A DNA stretch of 64,000 nt from Anaspis maculata (lineage: Eukaryota; Arthropoda; Insecta; Coleoptera; Scraptiidae): the NCBI GenBank assembly GCA_949128115.1, contig OX421966.1:67143416-67207415 (forward strand), in the 5' to 3' direction. Made by a program: the position numbers and the translations under genes. How positions within the stretch are numbered: the first letter of the stretch is position 1; every line of letters starts with the position of its first letter. Below the pieces are notes generated by a model. The model was not told the origin of the DNA, ran no database searches, and saw nothing but the letters and a program-made list of their open reading frames with translations. Shown piece after piece: positions 21,821-32,504 of the stretch.

Positions 21821-22534
21821 TAGGGTTGCCAGATCTCATATATTTGGTATGAGACTCATATATTTCAACAAGATCTCATACCTCATACCACAACATCAGA
21901 TATATGAGCAAATCTCATATATTTGAAACTATCGGCAGTTTCACTAGTTTCAGACATAATTTTGTTAATTTTTATCATTATTTTGGCGCTGTGATTTGTA
22001 GCATTCCTTAACGGAAATGTTGAATTCTTTCTTGTTGGAAGAATTTTTTCCATCCAGGGAAACTATTGGACGGATGTCCGTGATAGGCATCAGCAATAAG
22101 ATTAATAAAATCTGAACATATTTTCTCCTTCAATTTTAATTTGGCTTGTAAATAATTTAATTTGAAGGTCCCCTATGGACAATAAGCTATTGAAGTTGGC
22201 AGCTGCAGCTGCAAAATATTTTTGAATAGGTACCTACTGAGTTTTGTGTCAAGTTTTGTGTTTAATAATCTCTGAAAATTACATTTAAGGGTTGGAATTA
22301 ACTGCCCTTGACAAAGTTATTATTTTTTCTCAACTTGTAGTAGGCAATAGCAACTATGTACCTATTTTAAGATTCTATCAGATTTTTAAAATGCTATTTT
22401 TGATGTGTCTGTTTTTTCGAAATGTTTATTGTGATTGTGTTGTTAAAAAAATTGACCTCATATATTTTTTGCTGATCTCATATATATTTCTCAAGTGTCT
22501 CATATATATCATTCAAAAATATCTGGCAACCCTA
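21821..22534. mobile_element. hAT-like non-autonomous DNA transposon, 714 bp
   Basis: The terminal inverted repeats are TAGGGTTGCCAGAT (21821) and ATCTGGCAACCCTA (to 22534), a perfect 14-bp match. They are flanked by an 8-bp direct duplication GATGCGAA (21813-21820 and 22535-22542), the size typical of hAT insertions. Subterminal regions at both ends carry many copies of CTCATATATTT, as expected for transposase-binding sites. No transposase is encoded. The inverted partner arm near 24090-24105 keeps the empty site with a single GATGCGAATACATT, proving the boundaries. Confidence 0.9.
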
Positions 22535-22812
22535 GATGCGAATACATTATAGTCTGACGTATCATATCCCATTGATACTATTTTTGCACAAAAAGTGTCC
22601 ATCATTGTTGAAGGGGAGTAGTGGGGGGGCGAAGCTCTGCTAGGTGGTCCATTTAGTTTTTTTAGGCCATGTAGAACCGATCACGACAAGTTTGGTATCT
22701 TTTCCGACTAAATTCAATCTCCTGAACTCATATTCGATGTGTAGATTCGGATGAAAACAAGTTTGAACAAGTTTACTCAAGAAAACTTGTTTTTTCTTTG
22801 ACAATTTTGACG

Positions 22813-23130
22813 AATTTTTGTTTTCCACAGGAATTCTTCCATGTCTGAAGTGTGTTTCTTAATAAATATCGATGTTCTTCTGTCTATACACTACTTTATA
22901 AAATCGTTGTCTATTTTTTCACCAATATATATTTCGAGCTGATGGCGCTCATCTTCAGGGTTTTTTTTGCTACAAATAAATATATAAATGGTATAAACAT
23001 ACAGAAACCAAAATTCAAAATAACTCACTTTTTAGATTTTTGAAAAAAGTTTTATGTCAGGATGGAAAATTGTCAGTTTGAATTTTGGTAATTGTTAACA
23101 ATAATTGCTTAGATACTAAATTTTTGTTTT
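22813..23130. mobile_element. Small insertion (about 0.3 kb) in the left foldback arm
   Basis: Compared with the right arm and copy 1, this arm has about 294 extra bases between AATTTTTGTTTT at 22813-22824 and the same word at 23119-23130. A 12-bp flanking duplication would fit a retroposed sequence, but the word is low-complexity, and bases after 22825 can also be aligned loosely to copy 1, so the exact junction is uncertain. No coding or tRNA-like content was seen. Confidence 0.4.
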
Positions 23131-24302
23131 ACTGTTGGAGGCGTTCATTTTTGAAAAACTCCCAGGGACCAATAAATTGAAGTGTATTCTCCACAAAAAT
23201 CATCCACTCGATGTATAATTTTGTTTCTCGAGTTTACAAAATCGATTTGAACTTAAGCCGGCGCGGCGCGTCGTCTACTACTGACCAGAACACTACAGCA
23301 TGCACCTTTAAATAAAAACACCTCAAACTATTGAAAAAATAACAACTCATCTTTGAAAATTCGAGGATCTGTGGAGAACTGAATTTCCTATAACATAAAC
23401 AAAATTGCCATGAATCGCACTACAGGGTTTTGAGTTATTCAAGTGGAGAGGTAACAGTTCATAGAGTATGAATCCTGTCAAAGTGTTATCCTTCTCCTCG
23501 AATAACTCAAAATCCTGCATTGCGATTCATGGCGATTTTGTTCATGTTATAGGGAATTCAGTTCTGCACAAATCCTCCAATTTTCAAAGATAAGTTGTCA
23601 TTTCTTCAATAGTTTGAGGTGTTTTCATTTAAAGGTGCATGCTGTAGTGTTCTGGTCAGTAGTAGACGACGCGCCGCGCCGGCTCAAGTTCAAATCGATC
23701 GATTTTGAACTCGAGAAACAAAATTATACATCGAGTGGATGATTTTTGCGGAGAATACACTTCAATTTAATGGTCCCTGAAAATTTTCTGAAAATGAACA
23801 CCTCCAACAGTAAAAAAAAATCGTCAAAATTGTCAAAGAAAAAACAAGTTTTCTCAAGTTAACTTGTTCAAACTTGTTTTCATTCGAATTAACACATCGG
23901 ATACGAGTTCAGGAGATTGAATTTAGTCGGAAAATATACCAAACTTGTCGTGATCGGTTCTACATGGCCAGAAAAACAAAATGGACCACTTAACAGAGCT
24001 TCGCCTCATCACTACTCTCCTTCAACAATGATGGACACTTTTTGTGCCAAAATCGTATCAAGGGGATATGATACGTCGAACTATAATGTATTCGCATCCA
24101 ATGGATTGACGGGTTCCATCCCCTCCATTTTTACCTGCAATTTTTTACCCTCCCTCCAATAACTCAAAACCCCCAGGTGCGATTTCTGGCGATTTTGGAT
24201 ATGTTGTAGAGCACTCAATTCTGAACAGAATATCAAATTTCCATGACGTCCATATTTATTCCGAGGTTTTGCCGATTTTTTTACTATTTTTCCTGTGGAG
24301 TA

Positions 24303-26025
24303 TAGTGGACGTGGTACAACCGAAATAGGGAATATAAGTTGCAAATGATGATAGAGGCAAACCATTTGGCAGGGTTACAACTGAGACCTGAATAAACGAT
24401 TTGACCCGCAGTGCTTTTTTTTTCGCCCCTTAGGATTTGAATAGCGCCCCTTTTTCAAAACGGTGGATATTGTCTAGGGGCAGAAGGTATCGAATAGCCT
24501 GGTGATGTCCAGCTTAGTAGAAATATAGAAGGCTATGTCTCAATCGGTTTCTGGGACATCAAACACTAATTAAAAAAATGGTGGAACATTGACATCCACC
24601 GCAGGCAAATTTGGTGGAGGCGCCAAAAGGAATTTAGTACTGTCATGAGAAAATTGCTGTAACATTTTTATTTTTTAACGGATTTTAACACAAGACATTT
24701 CATTTTGAGAAAAAGTCAATTCTTCATGTTACCTTATACCTTTCATTGAAAAAAAACTTTGGGGAATGTTGAAAATAAAATGAAAATTTATTTGAAAAAA
24801 AAGATTTTCTACATTTTTTTATTTTTATGCAATTTGCCCTATTTGTAGACTTTGATGTGCCCTTTCTAAATTTGCACTTTTCTGATTTATATCTTTGCAG
24901 TACACGCCGCCATATTGAAAAAATGATGTCTGAAAAGAAATTTTTGACAATATCTGAATTTTGGTCTATGTGACATTGAAATGTTTATATACATATGAAA
25001 GCACATTCAATCCTCCACAGTTTGACAGCTGAACCAGCTCTGTGCGACCCACGGTTCTTGAGCTAGACCTTCTGGAAGTATCAATTTTTGGTTCCAAAAG
25101 AAATAAAAATCACCTCTTGGGGCTGTGCCAAGTCCACCAATGTTCATGATTTGAGATAAATGAGGACGCGTTATTGATGGGCGACTTGATTAAGACATGG
25201 TGGTGATCCAGTGGTAAAATCCGGTAGGCACGGTCACTATTTAACACCAAAAATTGATACTTCCGGAAGCTCTAGCTCAAGAACCTTGAGTCGCACAGAA
25301 ATAGTTCAGGTGTCAAATCGTGGAGAATTGAATAAACTTTCATACGTATATAAACATTTCAATCTCGCATGGACTTAAATTTAGATATTGTCAAAAACGT
25401 CTCTTCAGATTTCATTTCTTCAACATGGCGGTGCGCACTGCAAAGATATAAATCGAAAAAGTGCAAATTTAGAAAGAGCACAACAAAATCTACTAATATG
25501 GCAATTTTCATAAAAATAAAAAAATCAAAAAATCTTTTTTTTTCAAATTATTTTAAATTTTTTTCTTTAACATTCCTCAATGTCTTTTTTTATGGAAGGT
25601 ATGAGATAACAAGAAGAATTTACTTTTTCACAAAATGAGATACCTTGTGTTAAAATCGGTTGAAAAATAAAAATGTTACAGCCATCTTCTTATGACCATA
25701 CAAAATTCATTTTGGCGCCTTCGCCAAATTTGCCTGCGACAGATGTCGATGTTCCATTATTTTTTTAAAAAGTGTTTGATGTCCCAGAAATCGATCGAGA
25801 CACAGCTTCATATATTTTAACGAAGCTTGAGATCACCAGGCTATTCGATACCTTCTGCCCCTAGATGAAATCCGCCATTTTGAAAAAGGGGCGCCATTCA
25901 AATCCTAAGGGACGAAAATGAAAGCACTGCGGGTCAAATCGTTTATTTAAGTCTTAGTTACGATCCTACCAAGTGGTTTGCCTTTATCATCATTTGCAAC
26001 TTGTTTTTTCCTACCACGTCCACTA
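24303..26025. repeat. Foldback element, about 0.79-kb arms
   Basis: The left arm 24303-25092 and right arm about 25246-26025 are inverted copies around a loop of about 153 bases. Outer ends share TAGTGGACGTGGTA-type sequence and GCAAATGATGATA(G/A)AGGCAAACCA. Inner ends share GGTTCTTGAGCTAGA and GGAAGTATCAATTTTTGGT. Long A/T runs fill the middle. No transposase. Removing it would bring repeat A (ending at 24266) next to the upstream region of gene B (26030), exactly as beside gene A, so it inserted after the inverted duplication. Confidence 0.82.
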
Positions 26026-26029
26026 GTAC

Positions 26030-26212
26030 TATGCTTCAGGTCTTGAATCAAAAAGTAGGCAGGTATCAGTTGCTGTGGACACCAAGTACTTACTGACAAT
26101 AATTGTCACAAATTTGTCATTGAATCACAAAGGCTCTACTTCTCTGCTGCATCAAAGTTTATCGTAACAACTCTTCTCTGATCTTGATGAAAGTGACACA
26201 TAACCGAGAGTC
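26030..26212 (+). promoter_or_regulatory. Upstream region of homologue B
   Basis: Aligns with 15332-15530 upstream of homologue A, as described there. Just before the ATG the sequence is CTCTTCTCTGATCTTGATGA...GTGACACATAACCGAGAGTC. The segment is bounded on its left by the foldback element, so distal elements present at gene A could be displaced by 1.7 kb here. Confidence 0.42.
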
Positions 26213-27268
26213 ATGTCTTTTGCTGTGAAATCGGCTCCATTTTTGGTCGTACTCTTCACCGTTACGGCATCGGCATTCCCAAACTTGAAACATAATGCGA
26301 ATTGTATGAAGGGCCCAATGGACCACAAATGTGATCCGAAGCAATCTTCCTTCTTGGTCCAACTTGCATTTCCGGTTGCCAATCGTTCCTGCCAAGGTAC
26401 GTACTCATGCAGAAATGTCGCTTTCTCCAGTTTCATTCTTGTCTTTTCAGGTACCATTGTGCACCCTTTTTGGATCATCACCTCTCGCAGCTGTTTCGAT
26501 GACGTGGATGCGCTTTCATCTGTTGCAGGGGCTTATGTTGAAACCAACGGAGAAAAAGCTCATATCGTCGAGGTGATACGTCACGAGAATTACTCATGGC
26601 AACAAATGGACATCGTCTTGACAAAGGTCGGCATCAAGTTTTTGTGTATAGCTGCATTTCTTTTGCCATCAGTCTCAGATATTCTCACCTCAGTTGGTTC
26701 GTCTCACTCGCTCCTTTGCAATTTTTCGCTTCTAATCTCTCCAACTGAGCTGGGGCAAACTAAGATGGGGTGAAAGGTAATCCATTGAGTATATCCACTT
26801 CATATTGTTCTTCTGGTCTTTCTTCATTTGCTCTAATTGCAATTATTCACACCACTTCTGGTGAAAAACGTATTCAGGCTCCATTTTTTGATTGAGGTGA
26901 ACCGAACCTTTGCAAGCTGGAAGCCAATCAAACTACCAAAGATTAAAAACCCGAAGAAGGACTGCAGACAGGCCTTGATGCTGAGTAACAATGCACAAAC
27001 GGGGGGATTCGGATGTGCGAGATATTCGATTGTTGAAGAGGAAAAATGCGCTCCCAGGGCCGAGATCGCGGGACCAGAAGGCATCTATTGTGCCGACACT
27101 TGCTCATGTCCAATGAAGTCCGAATGGCATGGCGCCCCTATGGTTTGCCCAGCCAATCCCAACACCCTCATTGGCATTTTTTCGGAACGCCTTGAACCGA
27201 CATCTCAACGAACCACGTTCGTCCGAATCGATAGCTACTTAGATTTCATCCGCTCCACCATCAAGTGA
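26213..27268 (+). CDS. Serine protease homologue B (secreted, non-catalytic; possible frameshift)
   Basis: Exon 1 is 26213-26396 (signal peptide MSFAVKSAPFLVVLFTVTAS), intron 1 is 54 bp (26397-26450), and exon 2 is 26451-26626. Exon 3 is expected from 26878 by comparison with homologue A, but a six-T run (five in A) then throws the frame into a stop. Using the AG at 26895-26896 instead gives an in-frame join LTK|VNRTFASWKPIKL and a product of about 243 residues ending RSTIK. The catalytic His site reads TSRSC instead of TAAHC, the Asp region MDIVL is kept, and the Ser site reads SEWHGAP instead of GDSGGP, so no protease activity is expected. Cysteines match homologue A. It is transcribed away from homologue A. 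Either it is a working gene with a shifted acceptor, or a young pseudogene. Confidence 0.75.
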
Positions 27269-27721
27269 CTATAATTTTTTTGCAGTGAATATCAAGTTCC
27301 ATTTACGTATTATTGGTACTTGATATATTATTATTATTATTGTTATTATAATTTATTGCTTATCAAGAAATCACATTTTTATAACAAGAGAAAATACCTA
27401 AAAACAAAAGAAACCGGTAATTTGTACAGTTTGTAATAATCCTAAATCAACTTAAATCGTACTGAAATAACTACCTACTAATAAATGTATTAGAAGACAA
27501 AGAAGGAGAAAAAAATAGAATAATCATTCACTAACGCAAAAGCTCTTAATTTGAGAACGCCAATCAGGAAATTTGATGGTAGCTTTATCTTGGGTATGGT
27601 GATTTCATTCAAAACCTCTCTCAACTGCAGGATACCATTCAGATTTTTTACGAACCGAGGGCGAATCGGTCGGTAGAGAGGGCAGCCAAACACAATATGT
27701 TCCAATGTCTCAAGAGACTTA

Positions 27722-28208
27722 CCGTGGGTTCCACCAAAATATTTAACCAGCTGATAGCTAACTCGAGATTTCTTTTGATGGATTTTGGCCAAATGATCAA
27801 TGTAAATTCAGGTTTCATGCTAAGTAAATCATGAAAGGGTGGTATACTTGCGATTTAACGTATTTTCCATAATGAATCTACCAGCATTGGCCAGAAAAAA
27901 ATCTAACTCTAACCGTGGGTTCCACCAAAATATTTAACCAGCTGATAGCTAACTCGAGATTTATTTTGATCAATTCTGGCCAAATGATCAATGTAAATTC
28001 AGGTTTTACGCTGAGTAATTAACTAAAGTGTGGTATACTTGCGATTCAACGTATTTTCCAAAATGAATCTACCAACATTGACCAGAAAAAAATCCGTTTA
28101 ATCTCGGTTTAGCTTAAACCGCTCATAAATTTTTTGGTGGAACCCGTGGTAAGTGTTCTAACTCGGTTTAGCTTAAACCGCTCTTAATTTTTTTGGTGGA
28201 ACCCGTGG
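27722..28208. mobile_element. MITE 1 (Harbinger-like), host of a nested copy
   Basis: The ends are CCGTGGGTTCCACCAAAATA (27722) and the inverted TTTTTGGTGGAACCCGTGG (to 28208). Without the nested copy it is about 247 bp. Flanking trinucleotides are TTA and CTA, close to the TWA duplications of PIF/Harbinger elements. It interrupts the LINE knuckle domain. Its internal landmark is TGGCCAAATGATCAATGTAA. Confidence 0.75.
27913..28149. mobile_element. MITE 2, nested copy of the same family
   Basis: 237 bp with ends CCGTGGGTTCCACC and GGTGGAACCCGTGG, flanked by a perfect TAA duplication (27910-27912 and 28150-28152). It inserted into its own relative: the disrupted sequence CTCTAA|...|TAAGTGTTCTAACTCGG resumes afterwards. 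A third, truncated copy lies at 54811. Confidence 0.82.
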
Positions 28209-28506
28209 CTAGTGTTACAGATTACAGAGCAAGCAGACTTGATCGGAATAAATGAGGTAGGCTGAACCACCGTATACGTAAATTTCGATTGTTTTTTGCT
28301 GCATACTCTTAGTTGAGCTACAAGTCGTATGAAACACAAATTCAAAGGTTGCTCTAGGTAAAATGGGGGCTCCTCGCCAACCGTGAAGTTAAAGTAAAAA
28401 AAAAGGGTAGGAAGAGTCACGCAGCCGCTCGAGGTCACCCGTATACAAATAACGCTTGAATCTGCCCAACAATGGGGCTGTATAGCGGCAAAAGCCTGAA
28501 TTAATG

Positions 28507-28656
28507 GCGCATTGTACGGTTGCGGACTCATAAAAGTTTACACCGATGACAATCGTGTGGCCATGCCCATTCAAAATTACGTCAAAACTGAATTAGCATG
28601 GCCACTCGATCGCCGTCGGTGTAAACTTTTATGAGTCCGCAACCGTACTATGCACC
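28507..28656. repeat. Inverted repeat with 60-bp arms
   Basis: The left arm 28507-28566 (GCGCATTGTACGGTTGCGG...TGGCCATGC) and the right arm 28596-28656 pair over about 60 bp with few mismatches around a 29-base loop. GTTGCGGACTCATAAAAGTT and its complement are perfect. Most mismatches are A-to-G or T-to-C, so an RNA from the minus strand would keep G-U pairs. It may be a small MITE or a hairpin RNA source. Confidence 0.7.
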
Positions 28657-30410
28657 GCTGTCACCATAATGACATTGGGCGCGTTCAGCAGGTCCTATGG
28701 TGGGTGCCATCGGTGGATGCCGCATGCGCCTCTCGAACGGTCACAGCTACCAAATCGCCATTTGTTCCACCACAGTTGGTTTATGGTAGCGGTGGATCAG
28801 ATAGTGGATCGACCAAGCCGTCCAGCAGCTTATATTTGGTAACTAGATCTACGGGTTCCACCATGGAACTTGCTGAACTCGCCCATTGCTGTCAATGACT
28901 ACCGTCAACATCTCATCCCTCGAAAAGTCAAAATGGTTGTCAAATACTGTCCGATACAGCTAGACGATTAATTCGCCTGCCCTCTGATTCGGGCTGAACG
29001 TGCGGTGCCAAGCCCTCACAGGCCAACCCCATACACGACCCAAGGTACTGACTATCCTCTACCAGATCCCTGTAGCCTGGACGTGCCGGTAACAGCCTAC
29101 CTTCTGATGCTAAGCCCCCACAGGCTGCCCATTACTTACGTTTCGGTCCAAAGAGTACTGATGCTAAACCTCATACAATTGTCTCATACTGACTCGCCTT
29201 CTCCAACAACTATTGAGCAAACACCGAAATTTGTGATTGTGAAGAAGTAGGTAGGTACTTGGAATCCCTAACTATGGGAAGTTTCATACTATCGTATCCT
29301 ACCTGCCTCATCATCGTTTCATTTTCTTCACACTGCTACTCTCTGCTAGAGAATATGGGGCCCCAGATCATTAGGTATCTACCTACCCCGACATAGTCAG
29401 GGAGAGAACTCGCTCACCCCCAAGTAGCAGCGTCACAATAGGTTATTATTGTTATTATTAGTTTCTTCAGGGACCTACCCTTCTGTTCTCTACTTTGGCG
29501 CCAATTCTTTTTTCTCTCCTTCGAAGCGGAGCGCTTTTTCACCTCAGCAACTTTTTTAATTCAAACCGTCCACTTCAAATGTGACATAATGTGACATTGC
29601 CATCATTTTATAGAATGTCAAATATGGGTGCATAGTACACGTCGCCCTCTACAATTTGTTTTGCCTATACAGCCCCATTCACTCTGAACCGAATTGAGAC
29701 GACCTAAATCCAAACCCTCTCAGTAGTCACCAGCATCAATGAGAGTGAAAAACTCCTTGAGCTGAAGGCCCAGTTGTACCGTATGTCGCCATTACTACTC
29801 AACTGTAAGAGTCTCTGGGAACAAACTCTCGGGAAACGCGAATCATTCATAAACAACAGTCTACGCAATCAGTTGAGAGATTTTTCAAACAAAAGATAGG
29901 CAAGCTTCACAGTTCCAGTTTGAAGTCTCACAATGCAGTCCGGCGTACTTCTCGACAGAGACAACAATCTTTTGAAAAAGCCCACCTGAACCCTCTCTAA
30001 ATAATTTTTTCAAATATCAAAATTTAAATTTTTTCTGGAATTCGGGAATGCCAATGGGTTCAAACCAAAGTACGTCCTTGTAGCTTTCGGAAGAAACCAA
30101 AATGGTAAGAATCCGTCAAGGAATAAACCCACACGGATTGATTTCGCAACGCATATTTCATCAATATGACTCCGTTCTTAATCATGAAGTATAGGAAATC
30201 ATTCATGGAATATCAGAGGACTTGACACCCCCATAGCTGAGCCTCCTTCTTAGGATTCGAGTTGATTACTTATCGATCTGTACATTTGGCTTTTCGGAGC
30301 CCTTACTGGTTGGAGCAGTGTATGGTGTCTTCTGTGTTGTAATAGAACAGCTTCATCTTGATTATTCTTCCCAGGATCATGCCCAGATTTAGTACGGACA
30401 TTATCGGTCG
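28657..30410. other. No recognisable gene
   Basis: Short frames only; the plus-strand frame at 28650-28898 is Ser/Gly/Thr-rich without a known domain. 29009-29200 contains two loosely repeated proline-rich stretches (CCCCACAGGCTGCCC-type). TTATTATTG-type microsatellite at 29443. Probably old repetitive DNA. Confidence 0.4.
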
Positions 30411-30486
30411 ATGATATTTCCAAATGATTCCCGACTGATTTCCAAATGATTTCCAATGATTTCCAATGATTTCCAATGATTTCCAT
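30411..30486 (+). repeat. 10-bp minisatellite
   Basis: Four to six tandem copies of ATGATTTCCA, the last four perfect (about 30446-30485), with degenerate copies to the left. Confidence 0.8.
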
Positions 30487-30589
30487 GGGAGTGTACACCA
30501 GATTTCCAAGGTGGTTTACCCCTCGGAAACAAGTAATGGCCTGGTGTGACTTTCGAAAAAGACACTGTATAAATACACGAGGGGATCCC

Positions 30590-32165
30590 ATTGGATTTCA
30601 AAATTACACTACACAGCAAGACAAAATAGGGGCTGCTCGAGCTCCAAAACATAGAAAGACACCAGAAGGCTCGCTAGAGTTCCGAACACCTCAAGAAAAT
30701 ACAAGATGGTTCATCAGGACTCGAAACGACACAAAAAGACACAGGAGGCTTATCGGAGCTCCTACTGAGAAAGAAAGACACAAAGATACAATGGGGGCTT
30801 CTAGAACTCCAGAACACAAGAATACATGAGCGAACTCGCTGCTTCCGAAAACCACAAGTAAATATTGTTGGGTTCATTGGGTCTCGAAACGACTTAAAAA
30901 GACACTATGGGACTCAGTGGAACTGAGAAGAACGCAGCGAGACACAGTGGGGGCTTTTAGGGCTCCAAAGAACAAAAGGCTCGATAGTGCTCCGAAATTG
31001 TCAAGAAAATGTAAGGGGGTCATCGGAGCACAAACATTCATAAAGACAGAAGGGAAGCTTCGATCAACACAGCAAGACATATTGAGCCGCTAGAGCTCCA
31101 AAACATGAGAAGATGAAAGAGGGCTAGGTCGAGTTTCGAAATCTACTTGAAAACGAAATGAACTTGCTTAACCGGGTCTTGAAACGACACACACAGGCAC
31201 ATGGGAGGAGGGCCGCTGGTTAAGCTCAAAAACATAATAAGACAGAGGGGGGCTCATCAAGGTTTCAAACAACACCATTCAGAAACCGAGTGGCTCCACT
31301 AGAGATCTGAAAGCAACATGAAGACACAAACACTCATCGGGTCTTGATTTGACAAATAAAGACACAAGGGGGCTCATTAGGAACCTGTCGGATTATGCAG
31401 CAAGACATAAGTAGTTGTGGTCGTTGTGGTTCAAAAACATCAAAAGACAAAAGTGAGAATGAGGTGGTTTATTGTCAAAATGACACACTAGGACACAAGA
31501 AGGACTGTTGGTTCCGATTGACAAAACAAGGCATTACGGGGACGCTAGGACTAAAAACATAAAGAGATACAAGGGAGTTCATCAGGGCTCCACACAACAC
31601 CACATGAAGACACATGGTGACTTCTCAGGGTTTGGAACGACAAATACAGGTACAAGGGGGGGTCCCCTTTGTTGAGCTCCAATATACATAGCTAGACACA
31701 ATAGGGGTGCTAGGGTTCTAAGACATGAGAAGATAAAATGGGGCTCATTGGGGCTCATTGTGGCTGTTAGCGTCACACAGACACATGGGAGCGGGCTCGT
31801 TCGGGCCCAAATTGACACAACAAGACAGAATAGGAGCAGGCAGGGTCTCAAAGCAAGAAAAGATACAAGAGGGTCATCAGAATTCTCAACAACACTATGG
31901 AGAAACAAAGTGGCTTCACTACAGTTCCAAAAACAACATGAAGACAAAAGCAGGGGACTCATCGGGGCTTGGAATGACACCTAAAGATACACGGGGGCCC
32001 ACTGTGACTTTGAGTTATACAACAAGACAAAATTGAGGTCATTGGGGCTCAAATACGAAGACACAAGCAGGCATAAGGGGGCTTGCTGGTTCCGAAAACC
32101 AGAAGAGAACACAAAGAGGTACATTGGGGAACAATAAGACACAAATTGGCCAACTAGAGTCCCAA
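30590..32165 (+). repeat. Degenerate minisatellite, unit about 50 bp, about 30 copies
   Basis: The whole stretch is built from a drifting unit of roughly 48-52 bp with the order ACACAA(A)AAGACACAA, GGGGGCTCATCGG, GGCTCCAAAA(C)AC. One frame can be read for several units as a 16-17-residue repeat (RTPKHK/ND-KRH-GGLIGA-like), but stops occur every few units, so coding is not supported. Units share word order rather than high identity, indicating an old array. Confidence 0.72.
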
Positions 32166-32169
32166 AATT

Positions 32170-32250
32170 ATACTTCTAGCGCCAAGTTGCTCTGGCGTCA
32201 AGCTGTCCCGCGTCAAGTTGTCCTGGCTTCAAGTTTTCCCGCGGCCAGTT
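32170..32250 (+). repeat. Tandem 15-16-bp repeats
   Basis: Five units of (G)CGTCAAGTTGTCCTG with substitutions, directly after the degenerate minisatellite. Confidence 0.65.
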
Positions 32251-32504
32251 GTCCTGCTTCGCTTGTAATGATTTGAACCATAACAGTGAAATGATAGCGA
32301 CAAAAACAGAAAATCGTCTTGGAATATGATTACTGTGAACGTAGTTCACTTTGAAACCGACTAAAGAAAAAGCCAAGAAGGGAATTTTTTGGGGCTTTGG
32401 GGTGTTGTAGAGGATGAAATTCTTCGTCGATATCAGTCATAAAATTTCATGAAATAATTTTTCTGAGGTTTGGGAAATATTTTTGCAACGTTTACCGCGC
32501 CATC

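Larger units (their letters stand above)
21622..24266. repeat. Foldback of repeat A, 29-base loop
   Basis: The left arm (21622-23455) and right arm (23485-24266) are inverted copies separated by only about 29 bases. Excluding insertions each arm is roughly 0.8 kb, so a transcript could form a very long hairpin. The left arm is longer because it carries a hAT-like element (21821-22534) and a further insertion of about 0.3 kb (about 22825-23118). Pairing blocks include GGTTCTACATGGCC, GCGCGTCGTCTACTACTGAC and CATGAATCGCA. Confidence 0.82.
27490..28400 (-). pseudogene. LINE 3' end split by MITEs
   Basis: Minus-strand coding fragments on both sides of the MITE insertion fit together. Upstream (28209-28260) a frame reads SDQVCLLCN; downstream (27720-27490) it continues ETLEHIVFGCPLYRPIRPRF. 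Together they form the C-x2-C...H-x4-C knuckle found at the C-terminus of many LINE polymerases ('CplC...Et.eHil..CplY...R'). Frameshifts and a stop make it inactive. The remainder (27490-27600) is the C-terminal tail. An AT-rich 3' region follows. Confidence 0.6.

Noticed and set aside
30476..30829. 117-codon frame as a repeat protein gene
   Set aside because: It is part of the degenerate 50-bp minisatellite; the register breaks in later units and no start or splice context is present.
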